Made by a program: the position numbers and the translations under genes. From contig VFKK01000168.1 of the NCBI GenBank assembly GCA_009885605.1, positions 1 through 31,706 on the forward strand: a DNA stretch of 31,706 nucleotides, in the 5' to 3' direction. Source of the DNA: Cyclobacteriaceae bacterium. GTDB lineage: Bacteria; Bacteroidota; Bacteroidia; Cytophagales; Cyclobacteriaceae. Positions 7,990-15,313 of this stretch are shown piece by piece. Each line of letters begins with the position of its first letter. Within the stretch, counting starts at the first letter, position 1. The notes below the pieces were generated by a model that worked only from the letters and a program-made list of their open reading frames with translations, did no database searches and had not been told where the DNA came from.

Positions 7990-8535
7990 TCAGGCTTTTT
8001 CCGAAGGGTGAAACTTGTTGAAATCAGCGGCCAATTGGTCTCCAAACCAATCCGCTGCCAATTTATTAGCACGAACTTCAGTCCAATAATCCCGGTGATT
8101 TCCTTGAAGTCCCGGGATTTTGTTCATCAGAGGAATTGTGTTTAATATACTGGGAAGGCCAATACACAGGTAAAATCCTAAAAAAGGAGAATTCAAAGTT
8201 CTTTTCCTCCTCAGATCTTTGCTCGTTTTATAATCCAGGAAATGTCCGTATTCATGTTGCAAAACCCGATTTCGGGATTGTCCATTTGTTTTATAGTGAA
8301 CGAAAATCCCGATTCCAGGTAAGCAGATAGCGCTTCCCTTCAGGACCAGATTTGTTTCAAATAGTTTGATTCCGGGGAAATTGACAGGATCGGAGATTTC
8401 TTTTAGCAAGTATTTGGATTTAAAATCAAAACCTAAAGACGTGATTTTTGAGGATGAGTTTTGTACTGATGAAAAAAATCTTGCGAAGTAGTATTTAATC
8501 TGAAATTTTTTGAAAAATCTAGTTACCCAATTCAT
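7990..8535 (-). CDS. Small zinc-metallopeptidase-like protein (HEYGH)
   Basis: 181 residues. The core motif LQHEYGHFLDY (HExxH at about 94-98) supplies two zinc histidines and the catalytic Glu. Fifty-five residues later YWTEVRANKLA offers Glu153 as a likely third ligand, as in gluzincin-type peptidases. Between them is a hydrophobic segment (about 117-137) that could touch the membrane. The N-terminus is basic and aromatic without a clear signal peptide. I recognise no named family; similar short HExxH proteins of unknown substrate occur in Bacteroidota. The motif geometry is seen; protease activity is inferred. Confidence 0.75.
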   Translation of the reverse strand: MNWVTRFFKKFQIKYYFARFFSSVQNSSSKITSLGFDFKSKYLLKEISDPVNFPGIKLFETNLVLKGSAICLPGIGIFVHYKTNGQSRNRVLQHEYGHFLDYKTSKDLRRKRTLNSPFLGFYLCIGLPSILNTIPLMNKIPGLQGNHRDYWTEVRANKLAADWFGDQLAADFNKFHPSEKA

Positions 8536-8588
8536 TAACTTTCGTTAGAGTAGAAAAAAGTCAAAAACCATTCTTAAAAAACACAACT

Positions 8589-8702
8589 ATGGCAAAGCAA
8601 CCTGAAGGAAAAATGAAAGATGACAAATCAAAGGCTACCAAGACTTTGAAGGAAAAAAGAGCTGCAAAAGCTGCCAAAAAGGACGGCAAAAAGAACAGCT
8701 AA
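8589..8702 (+). CDS. Lysine-rich 37-residue miniprotein
   Basis: The ORF reads MAKQPEGKMKDDKSKATKTL and continues KEKRAAKAAKKDGKKNS. About 14 of 37 residues are Lys, with Ala, Asp and Glu making up most of the rest, so it is strongly basic, without aromatic residues, and probably disordered or a single amphipathic helix. It is bracketed by an AT-rich upstream region shared divergently with the zinc-peptidase-like gene and, 24 bp after the stop, a 9-bp hairpin terminator. The isolated transcription unit makes a real gene more likely than chance. It could be a nucleic-acid-binding or ribosome-associated peptide; that is a guess from composition only. Confidence 0.65.
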   Translation: MAKQPEGKMKDDKSKATKTLKEKRAAKAAKKDGKKNS

Positions 8703-8727
8703 TCAGTTTTTGATTTTGGTTATAAAA

Positions 8728-8751
8728 AAAGAGGAATGATCGTTCCTCTTT
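8728..8751. terminator. Bidirectional intrinsic terminator
   Basis: AAAGAGGAA pairs with TTCCTCTTT around the loop TGATCG (9 bp). A T-run follows on the plus strand and a mirrored T-run on the minus strand. It serves the miniprotein from the left and the kinase-like operon, whose last gene ends at 8772, from the right. Confidence 0.85.
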
Positions 8752-8771
8752 TTTTATATTTTTTTTGGCCA

Positions 8772-9842
8772 TCAAGGAAGAGAGGGTATATCAGGAATTT
8801 TAGCGGCCAAATCAGATCTTTCCTTATTCCACATCATACCTAGGCTCACACGGAGTATTTGTCCCATATTTTTGCATTCCAGGAATTGATCCTTATGATA
8901 ATGTTTTGCAAGTTCTTTTTTAAGGGAATCGGTGTTTTCCGGAGTTGAAATCTCGTCTTCCTCCATTGTTCTTAAGATATCCTCAATTTCCTTTTGAGAG
9001 GATTTGAGCCGATTGGCAATCAGGGCACGCTCCTCACTTTGGTATTGTTTCATCGATTCGGGAGTGATGTACTTCATTCCAAGCTGAATCAGGGCATTGT
9101 TTTCCTTGAAATACTGAGGCAAATAGATCGATTTCTTCCCCTCGAAAGATTGCTGGTCAAAATCTATTGCCCGGATCCGGTAATGAGTTTCCTCAAAATC
9201 CGGAGTTACGTCGATTACAAAATTGGAGGAGTGCATGTCTCCCAAGAGACGCACAAAACATCGTTCATTGAATTTCACAAACTCTTTCGCAATTCGGATG
9301 GGATTCAGATTAGGGTCATTCATGTAGTTTTTCATGAACATTTCCCCCGGAATTCCTGCGATATGCTCCTCGATCAATGTGGTCTTGTGGACGAAATAAC
9401 TGATTCGATTAGGAGAGAGGAGATGCTCCAGTTCCAGACCATAAACTCTGGAGGCATCAGCATTTTTGATGTAGAAATAGTCGAAGTTATCGTTGATCCG
9501 ATTTACGATTCGAATCCGAAAAGGCTGGGTATTTCCATAGACACAAAGGTCAACTCGATCCACGTATAAGTGATCCATCACGCTCATGTCCCCGCCTGCT
9601 TTGAGGAGAGCATAGATTTTCTTGACGTTCAGGTGGATTTCTTCCCTGTCAGACTGATCGTAAAATACAGTTTCCCAAAGCGTATCCTGATCTTTGGAAT
9701 CGTACAGCGCTATTGAACTGGAGTACCTAAGGAGTTCGTGATAATGAATCGGAATATTTACTTCCCGGGAATACTTGATCAGGTATAATCGCAATCCCGC
9801 GCTGATGGGATAAATGATTTTTTTTTTGCTGATCAAGGCCAT
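8772..9842 (-). CDS. Divergent protein-kinase-like (APH-type fold) protein
   Basis: 356 residues, no signal or transmembrane segment. I recognise no named family, but the kinase landmarks are present in order. YFYIKNADASRVYGLELEHLL gives a candidate beta-3 Lys (K126) and helix-C Glu (E136/E138). TTLIEEHIAGIPG resembles the hinge of aminoglycoside phosphotransferase-like kinases. RLLGDMHSSNFVID has catalytic Asp202 and metal-binding Asn207 at the APH spacing of five, and AIDFDQQ supplies the DFG-equivalent Asp227. The roughly 120-residue N-terminal region (YPISAGLRLYLIK) is not assigned. It is the last gene of an operon, starting 3 bp after the DUF3817 gene. Substrate unknown; small molecule or protein are both possible. 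Confidence 0.7.
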   Translation of the reverse strand: MALISKKKIIYPISAGLRLYLIKYSREVNIPIHYHELLRYSSSIALYDSKDQDTLWETVFYDQSDREEIHLNVKKIYALLKAGGDMSVMDHLYVDRVDLCVYGNTQPFRIRIVNRINDNFDYFYIKNADASRVYGLELEHLLSPNRISYFVHKTTLIEEHIAGIPGEMFMKNYMNDPNLNPIRIAKEFVKFNERCFVRLLGDMHSSNFVIDVTPDFEETHYRIRAIDFDQQSFEGKKSIYLPQYFKENNALIQLGMKYITPESMKQYQSEERALIANRLKSSQKEIEDILRTMEEDEISTPENTDSLKKELAKHYHKDQFLECKNMGQILRVSLGMMWNKERSDLAAKIPDIPSLP

Positions 9843-9845
9843 GAC

Positions 9846-10163
9846 TTATAAATGTACTTTCTGATCCTTTTTCAGATTCTTGTTGAAAATGTAGGGTCCG
9901 AAAGGTAAGATGGAAGCAACCAATGCCAGAAATGTCCGACTGAAATTCCAATTTAATTTATGTGCAGTCGGGAAGACTACATAAATGTAAATAATGAATA
10001 AAATGCCGTGAGCCCAACCCACATATTTGACCATCAAGGGAAGATCAAAAATGTATTTTAGGGGCATTGCTATTCCCAGCAATACTAAAAATGAAATTCC
10101 TTCGATCAAACTTATCCATCGAAATCGTTTTGCCCAAAGGGCTTGTTCTGTAGTTAATGTCAT
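9846..10163 (-). CDS. DUF3817 integral membrane protein
   Basis: 105 residues with three predicted transmembrane helices (about 17-35, 45-64 and 77-95). The sequence RFRWISLIEGISFLVLLGIAMPLKY and the later VKYVGWAHGILFIIYI are the hallmark of the DUF3817 / YdzA family, whose function is unknown. The gene sits 1 bp downstream of the HolD-like gene and 3 bp upstream of the kinase-like gene, so all three should be on one transcript. Confidence 0.88.
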   Translation of the reverse strand: MTLTTEQALWAKRFRWISLIEGISFLVLLGIAMPLKYIFDLPLMVKYVGWAHGILFIIYIYVVFPTAHKLNWNFSRTFLALVASILPFGPYIFNKNLKKDQKVHL

Positions 10164-10164
10164 G

Positions 10165-10725
10165 TTATTTGGAAATATTGAAAAGAATCTGAAGTACTGT
10201 CCAGAGTTTCTTTTTTAGGTTTTTGTCTTCTGCAATTACTGAAAGTGCATCTGCGGAAAGGTATTCAGTCTCATCCTCGGAGTAAACCTCATACATAGCC
10301 GTGAGGACTGAATTGACCGAATGTTTGATGCGTCCAAATTTCAAGACTGTGTGAGCATTCAGATTTTTGAAATCCTCCATTGTCCTTCCTTCAAGTGAAG
10401 CTGAATTGAGCAATCCAACCTCATTCATCGAATGTCCTACTGCATTGATCATTTTGACCAGCATGTCCATTACTTCCGGTTTCAATGATTCCTCTTCATG
10501 AAGGATCAAAACTCCTTTTTCAAAGTTGCCTCTGACTTGAATGGGTTCCGCTTTGATTTCTGCGACCAAGGCTTTTTCTTCCGGAATTTCTGCTAAAACC
10601 GGAGGCTCCGAAATGTTTTTCAGGATGGGCGTTTTCTCTTCCAGCAATTGGTCCCTATCATTCTTAAGAAGATATAGGTCTTCGGTGATGAAATGCTGAA
10701 GGTGATGGATGCTTATATTTTCCAT
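10165..10725 (-). CDS. Hypothetical protein with HolD-like (DNA polymerase III psi) layout
   Basis: 186 residues, cytosolic. The N-terminal third is acidic and low in complexity, with many E and P (about 25-62), typical of a flexible tether. The C-terminal domain reads as alternating strand and helix: GVLILHEEE, a helix with MLVKMINAVGHSMNEV, HTVLKFG, then LSADALSVIAEDKNLKKKLW near the end. This order, with a closing K-x-x-LW-x-x-L helix, recalls the DNA polymerase III psi (HolD) fold, for which Bacteroidota have no well-known member. That is inference by eye with low to moderate confidence; the gene itself is secure. It heads the operon with the DUF3817 and kinase-like genes. Confidence 0.75.
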   Translation of the reverse strand: MENISIHHLQHFITEDLYLLKNDRDQLLEEKTPILKNISEPPVLAEIPEEKALVAEIKAEPIQVRGNFEKGVLILHEEESLKPEVMDMLVKMINAVGHSMNEVGLLNSASLEGRTMEDFKNLNAHTVLKFGRIKHSVNSVLTAMYEVYSEDETEYLSADALSVIAEDKNLKKKLWTVLQILFNISK

Positions 10726-10762
10726 AGCGGGAAATTGAGGAAAAATCCCCTGACCACAAAAA

Positions 10763-10791
10763 AAGAGGGGACAATATCTCGTGTCCCCTTT
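10763..10791 (-). terminator. Intrinsic terminator after the thioesterase gene
   Basis: On the minus strand AGGGGACA / TGTCCCCT form an 8-bp stem followed by a run of seven T. It lies 13 bp past the thioesterase stop codon and upstream of the HolD-like operon. Confidence 0.8.
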
Positions 10792-10803
10792 GTGTTTTTA
10801 AGC

Positions 10804-11331
10804 TTACTTGGTGATATCCAGGTTGAAAATCGATCTTAACTCGACTGCATCTTCAGGCTTCATTCTTTTGGCCAATACAAGTCGAAGTTGTCGTCTTCTC
10901 AAAGCTCCTTCGAAAAGCTCTATTTCTTCCGGTGTTTCGGGTTCCAGATCAGGAATTCTAACGGGCTTGCTATTATGATCCACCGCTACGAACGTGAAAA
11001 ATGCACGATGAGTCATGATCTTTTTGCTGGCAGGAATGTCTTCAGCCGTAACTTCTATAAAAACTTCCATGGAGGAATTGAATGCCCTGGTCACCTGAGA
11101 TCGGAGAGTTACTACGTTTCCCAGATTGATGGGCTCTTTGAAAGAAATGCTATCAGCGGAAGCTGTTACTACAATTCTGTTTGAATGTTTTTGAGCAGCT
11201 ATCGCAGCCACCACGTCCATCCAATGCATGAGTTTTCCACCCATGAGATTGTTGAGCGTGTTTGTGTCGTTTGGGAGGACCATTTCTGTCATGATGGTTA
11301 CCGAGTCTTTGGCAAATTTCTTCGTACTCAT
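10804..11331 (-). CDS. Acyl-CoA thioesterase, hotdog fold (YciA/ACOT type)
   Basis: 175 residues from the ATG at 11331. An in-frame TTG at 11349 would add six residues, but it overlaps a good promoter -7 element, so the ATG is preferred. The hotdog domain (about 10-125) contains NTLNNLMGGKLMHWMDVVAAIAA, where N and G around the long central helix form the active site, and RIVVTASADSISFKEPINLG, a typical ACOT strand pair. The family hydrolyses acyl-CoA thioesters in the cytosol; chain length cannot be told. The C-terminal extension (about 130-175) is basic and helical. It is a single-gene unit with its own promoter and terminator. Confidence 0.88.
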   Translation of the reverse strand: MSTKKFAKDSVTIMTEMVLPNDTNTLNNLMGGKLMHWMDVVAAIAAQKHSNRIVVTASADSISFKEPINLGNVVTLRSQVTRAFNSSMEVFIEVTAEDIPASKKIMTHRAFFTFVAVDHNSKPVRIPDLEPETPEEIELFEGALRRRQLRLVLAKRMKPEDAVELRSIFNLDITK

Positions 11332-11346
11332 AGGGTTAATTTTGAC

Positions 11347-11354
11347 CAAAAATA
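11347..11354 (-). promoter_or_regulatory. Bacteroidota-type -7 element for the thioesterase gene
   Basis: TATTTTTG on the minus strand matches TAnnTTTG exactly and lies 15 nt before the ATG at 11331, a normal distance for a short leader. I see no clear -33 TTG at 19-20 nt, so the call rests on the -7 element alone. Confidence 0.45.
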
Positions 11355-11474
11355 GAAATATAATATGGCAGTTCTAATTTTCAGATTGAAAAACGGAATA
11401 TAATTTGGAATTATTTCGCTTTTCGAATTTCAAATTCCAAAAAAAATAAACAGAATTTCATCGGTAAATCCTGA

Positions 11475-12137
11475 TTAGTTCCAGCCTTCCTTACCCAGAA
11501 GTGGTACAAAAGCAAATCCTTCATACTCTTCACGCTGTACTTCTTTGGTAGACTTCTTGGTGATTTTGAGCATAGTTTGTTTTCCGCGGGAACCTACAGG
11601 AATCACCAAAATTCCACCGATTTTCAGCTGCTGAACCAAGGACTCAGGAACAACAGGAGCTCCCGCTGTTACGATGATTTTGTCAAAAGGAGCATTTTCC
11701 GGCAAACCTCCGGTTCCATCTCCGTAAAAGAGTTTCATCTCAATTCCCAACCGGGCTAAAAACCGCTTCGTACCTTCGTAAAGCTTCTTTTGATATTCAA
11801 TCGTAAAGACTTCAGCACCCAGTAAATGCAATATACTTCCCTGATATCCTGAGCCTGTACCGATCTCCAAGACTTTGTCACCGGGCTTGATATCCAGCAA
11901 TTCTGTTTGGAAAGCCACCGTGTAAGGTTGGGAAATAGTCTGTCCTTCTCCTATCGGGAAAGCTTTGTCCTCATAAGCATGCGATACTAGTGCCGAGTCA
12001 AAGAAAAAATGTCTCGGAAGTTTATTGATCGCATCCAAAACTCGCTCGCTTTTGATTCCTTTTTCCCGGAGTAAAGCTACCAATGCTTTGCGTTTTCCTT
12101 TGTGCAGGTACGTGTCTTCGAGTTTGAGAAGGGGCAT
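11475..12137 (-). CDS. pcm: Protein-L-isoaspartate O-methyltransferase
   Basis: 220 residues, cytosolic. It methylates L-isoaspartyl residues in aged proteins using S-adenosylmethionine, starting their repair. Family motifs appear in order: RVLDAINKLPRHFF near residue 34, the AYEDKAFPIGEGQTISQPY substrate/SAM segment near 55-74, the SAM-binding loop VLEIGTGSGYQ near 90, and FDKIIVTAGAPVVPESLVQQL, then GGILVIPVG. Length is usual for the family. The start ATG at 12137 is the natural one. It is a single gene, divergent from riboflavin synthase across 109 bp that must hold both promoters. Confidence 0.95.
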   Translation of the reverse strand: MPLLKLEDTYLHKGKRKALVALLREKGIKSERVLDAINKLPRHFFFDSALVSHAYEDKAFPIGEGQTISQPYTVAFQTELLDIKPGDKVLEIGTGSGYQGSILHLLGAEVFTIEYQKKLYEGTKRFLARLGIEMKLFYGDGTGGLPENAPFDKIIVTAGAPVVPESLVQQLKIGGILVIPVGSRGKQTMLKITKKSTKEVQREEYEGFAFVPLLGKEGWN

Positions 12138-12246
12138 GAGTAATTATGGATATGGCATCGAAGATAAAAGAATATTTGGCTTAATTTGAAACCGAATTGA
12201 GCAATTAATGCTTATCCGTTGATACTTCGAAAGTTAAAATTGACCC

Positions 12247-12843
12247 ATGTTTACAGGAATAATTGAGGCGTTTGGCACCATCCAAAAAATCACCAAAGAC
12301 GGCAGTAATGTCCACTTTGACGTCAAGTCAGAATTAGCATCAGAATTGAAAATAGACCAGTCACTTGCCCATGATGGAGTTTGCCTCACGGTCGTAAAAA
12401 TCGATTCTGAAAGTTATCGGGTGACGGCGATTCAGGAAACAATCTCCAAGACAAATCTTGCGGAATGGATTGCAGGAAAGAAAGTGAATCTGGAGCGTTG
12501 CATGCCTGCAAATGGTCGATTTGACGGACATATTGTGCAGGGACATGTGGATCAAACTGGAAAGGTGAAAAACATTTCAGATCAGGATGGATCCTGGGTT
12601 TTTGACTTTGAATTCGATTCAGCTCCCGGAAATGTGACCGTAGAGAAAGGCTCGATCACGATCAATGGAACCAGCCTGACCTGCTTTAATTCCGGTCCGG
12701 GAAGATTTTCAGTTGCAATCATTCCCTATACTTACGAGTTTACTAATTTTCATCAATTGAAAATCGGCGACTTGGTGAACCTCGAGTTTGACATCATTGG
12801 AAAATACATTCAACGAATCACCAAAGGCTATCCAACCGCTTAA
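12247..12843 (+). CDS. ribE: Riboflavin synthase, alpha subunit
   Basis: 198 residues, usual length. It carries out the last step of riboflavin synthesis, dismutating two 6,7-dimethyl-8-ribityllumazine molecules. The canonical start MFTGIIEAFGTI is present. The two tandem lumazine-binding barrels are seen as LAHDGVCLTVV (about 39-50) with NLERCMPANGRFDGHIVQGHVD between, and the matching SITINGTSLTCF (about 137-148) in the second half. The closing helix begins around FHQLKIGD. No FMN riboswitch is visible in the 109-bp leader region and no other rib gene is adjacent, so the pathway is scattered in this genome. Confidence 0.96.
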   Translation: MFTGIIEAFGTIQKITKDGSNVHFDVKSELASELKIDQSLAHDGVCLTVVKIDSESYRVTAIQETISKTNLAEWIAGKKVNLERCMPANGRFDGHIVQGHVDQTGKVKNISDQDGSWVFDFEFDSAPGNVTVEKGSITINGTSLTCFNSGPGRFSVAIIPYTYEFTNFHQLKIGDLVNLEFDIIGKYIQRITKGYPTA

Positions 12844-12901
12844 TTCGGATACTGTTTTTTGAGTAGGGAAATTTAGGCAGAGTAATCCCCTTGAATTTTT
12901 A

Positions 12902-13999
12902 TTAGTTTAAACTTAGGCTTTTGGTTCCCGTCGTTTTGACACATCTGAAACCAACATTTGAAGTGCCTGAGTCAAATGAATGTCCCTGGCGGGCCGAAGG
13001 CCTGTAATTGACGCAGTAGTTTGCTGCGCAAAGGTAGGAGCCGCCTTTAATGACTCGCTCCTGTGCAAAAGGATTGTTTGGATTATAGCAAGGGTTCATG
13101 GTCGCATCAAGCTTTGGTGCCTGCCCAGCCAATCTTGCATATTTAAGTGCATCATACCAATCGTCTGTCAGCTCCCAGACATTCCCGATCATATCATACA
13201 ATCCAAAAGTATTCGGGGCAAAGGTCTTCACCGGAGAAGTACCAACAAATCCATCGGTTCCAAGATTCTCATTTGGGAAATTTCCCTGAAAAGTATTAGC
13301 AAGGAATTGTCCATTGGGATGAAGTTCATCTCCCCAGGCAAATCGCTTTCCGTTTATTCCTCCCCGCGCAGCAAATTCCCACTCTATTTCGGAAGGAAGT
13401 CTTTTTCCTGCCCATTCAGCATAAGTTTTCGCATCCTCAAATGCCATATGAACGACAGGATGATTTTCTCGTCCCTTCAAATCGCTTCCGGGTCCTTCGG
13501 GGTGTCTCCAATTTGCACCGATTACCCATGACCACCAGCGGGAAATATCATCTGTGGGAACTGCGACGGGAGGAGGGGTGAAAACCATTGATCCAGCTAC
13601 CAGAAGAGAATCATGTGGTTTGGGAGTTCCTGGGGGAACCTGAAGTTTGAGTTCTTCCCAGTCAGGTTTTCTTTCGGCGACCGTTACATATCCGGTCGCT
13701 TCGGTGAAAGCGGTATATTCCGCATTCGTCACTTCGTGAGTATCCATCCAGAATCCTGCAACTTTCAGATCAACAGCAGGTTTTTCAGGGTCATAAGCAT
13801 CCTCTTCATTAGTCCCCATTATAAATTCTCCTCCGGGAATCCAAGCCATGCCAGGTTCTTTTTCTCTAGGTTCCTTGGAGCTTGAAAGTGTCATCGCCTC
13901 CGAATCCGAAGCTTGATTTTCGGATTTATTTGAATTGCATGCGAGGGTAACTGATATAATAACTGCCAGCCCAAATATTTTTGAAACAGGAAAATCCAT
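12902..13999 (-). CDS. Formylglycine-generating enzyme (FGE/SUMF1 family) lipoprotein
   Basis: 365 residues. FGLAVIISVTLAC is a lipoprotein signal, so the enzyme is anchored at the cell surface or facing the periplasm. The FGE-sulfatase domain runs from about residue 48 (MAWIPGGEFIMGT) to 355. The diagnostic C-terminal segment GGSYLCAANYCVNYRPSAR keeps both catalytic cysteines (C324 and C329) at the spacing of human C336/C341. Many relatives that lack this pair are not FGE, so this one is predicted to be a true copper-dependent oxidase converting a sulfatase Cys to formylglycine. No sulfatase gene is in the window, so its substrates are encoded elsewhere. Confidence 0.9.
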   Translation of the reverse strand: MDFPVSKIFGLAVIISVTLACNSNKSENQASDSEAMTLSSSKEPREKEPGMAWIPGGEFIMGTNEEDAYDPEKPAVDLKVAGFWMDTHEVTNAEYTAFTEATGYVTVAERKPDWEELKLQVPPGTPKPHDSLLVAGSMVFTPPPVAVPTDDISRWWSWVIGANWRHPEGPGSDLKGRENHPVVHMAFEDAKTYAEWAGKRLPSEIEWEFAARGGINGKRFAWGDELHPNGQFLANTFQGNFPNENLGTDGFVGTSPVKTFAPNTFGLYDMIGNVWELTDDWYDALKYARLAGQAPKLDATMNPCYNPNNPFAQERVIKGGSYLCAANYCVNYRPSARQGHSFDSGTSNVGFRCVKTTGTKSLSLN

Positions 14000-14082
14000 T
14001 TTGATTCGGTTGAGTTTCCCGAAGTTAAAAGAATTTTGTTTTCAAGATTCCTTTGATCAAAATGGAATTCTGAGAATTCAAT

Positions 14083-15081
14083 CTAGATTAGATCAATCTT
14101 TGCCTGAATTTTTTTTCGGAGCTTATTAAAAAATTGTTTGCGCTCTTTTTCTCCAACAGAACTTATCTGAGTTGATTTTTTCATCAGGTTTTCCAGGTTC
14201 CGGAACATTCCTTCATTGAAATTTTGGTCAGCCGTGCCCAGAAAATAAATGACACCGTAATTGAGGTAGGTGATCTTGTTGCCGTCGAGTTCGACGAAGA
14301 AGGTATTATCTCCGAGGACGAATTCATTAACAAAGAATTTGTATTCAGGACTCTCCTCGGTTGGGGTTTGATTAAGCATGAATTTCTTGCCTGCTTCAGC
14401 CATTTTCTCCAAGTGATCAACTACTTCTATGACACAATTGTAGAGGAAAAAAGTATCCTTTGGATTATCTATAATTCCCATTTCGTGATACAGTTCAATC
14501 TGCCTCAGAGTGGTGTTGATTCCTTCCTCATTCCAGATTTCTGTAGTGGGACACTTGTTGTAAGTCTTGATTATTTTTCTGGTAATCTCTTCATATTGAT
14601 CAAAAAGATTGTCTGTGATGGAGAATTTAGCACCATTCAAATGATCGCTGAAGAGGATAGACTTGATCCAGAAAAAGATCTTGAATGCCGCGAGTTCTTT
14701 GTGATAGTAATGGTAAAATGGCGGCATGTCTTTGCATAGATAGTAAATATGTTTTTTGCTAAAACTATTTACAAGATTTAGCTGTGCCAAGACATCTTCC
14801 ATCCATTCCATGAAGCTGTCTTCTTTGTAGGTATTTTGTTTTCCCTGAAAAAGGATGGTATTCGCGTTTGTGCTGAAGAATTTGTCAACTGAAACATTGA
14901 ATCGCTTGCAAAGCAATTCTATTTCAGCAAAATCAAGGAGTTTTTCTCCTCGAATCCGGCGATAAGCACTGTCCATGCTGATATTCAAGACTTCCGAAAC
15001 TTCATCTACCAGAGAAGTATAAGCAGGAATATAATTCTTTAACGTATTAAAAAATTGTGTCTGCGAATTCGAAATTTCCAT
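14083..15081 (-). CDS. HTH-containing transcriptional regulator, Bacteroidota type
   Basis: 332 residues from the ATG at 15081; an upstream in-frame TTG at 15099 is less likely. The N-terminus holds a Cro/CI-like helix-turn-helix (about 20-65): LVDEVSEVLNISMDSAYRRI then LDFAEIELLCKRFNVSVDKF. The rest, about 260 residues, is a helical and aromatic region (YYLCKDMPPFYHYYHKEL) without a known domain, probably a sensor or oligomerisation module. A predicted coiled stretch ends the protein (RNLENLMKKSTQI and the following basic helix). Target genes are unknown. An inverted repeat about 47-75 bp upstream could be an autoregulatory operator. Confidence 0.8.
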   Translation of the reverse strand: MEISNSQTQFFNTLKNYIPAYTSLVDEVSEVLNISMDSAYRRIRGEKLLDFAEIELLCKRFNVSVDKFFSTNANTILFQGKQNTYKEDSFMEWMEDVLAQLNLVNSFSKKHIYYLCKDMPPFYHYYHKELAAFKIFFWIKSILFSDHLNGAKFSITDNLFDQYEEITRKIIKTYNKCPTTEIWNEEGINTTLRQIELYHEMGIIDNPKDTFFLYNCVIEVVDHLEKMAEAGKKFMLNQTPTEESPEYKFFVNEFVLGDNTFFVELDGNKITYLNYGVIYFLGTADQNFNEGMFRNLENLMKKSTQISSVGEKERKQFFNKLRKKIQAKIDLI

Positions 15082-15127
15082 ATCATTCAATTTTATCAAT
15101 TCTTTAATTTCTCAGAAATAATATAAT

Positions 15128-15155
15128 CACAATGTATTGAATGATTGTTATTGTG
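15128..15155. promoter_or_regulatory. Inverted repeat CACAAT-N16-ATTGTG, candidate operator
   Basis: The two 6-bp arms are perfect complements with 16 nt between and lie 47-74 bp upstream of the regulator's ATG in AT-rich DNA. Position and symmetry suit an autoregulatory site, but the arms are short and could occur by chance. Confidence 0.25.
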
Positions 15156-15313
15156 CGGAATTATATTTTGTATATAGGTTAAATATAAGTCATTGGATCT
15201 GTTTAAATTAAATTCTTAGAATATTAATTAGGGAAGATTTTCCTTGAATTTATCACTGGACGGGATTTGAATTTTTTAATTGAGTTTCCTATTGTTTGTT
15301 GAATTGTCATGGT

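Noticed and set aside
8994..9569. 191-codon plus-strand ORF
   Set aside because: It is antisense to the kinase-like gene, has no recognisable domain, and the opposite frame carries ordered motifs.
12138..12246. FMN riboswitch upstream of riboflavin synthase
   Set aside because: The 109-bp region is short and AT-rich and lacks the conserved RFN-element blocks.
12980..13531. 183-codon plus-strand ORF
   Set aside because: Antisense shadow of the formylglycine-generating enzyme, whose catalytic motifs confirm the minus frame.
14224..14739. 171-codon plus-strand ORF
   Set aside because: Antisense to the HTH regulator; rich in acidic and hydrophobic residues but with no family resemblance.
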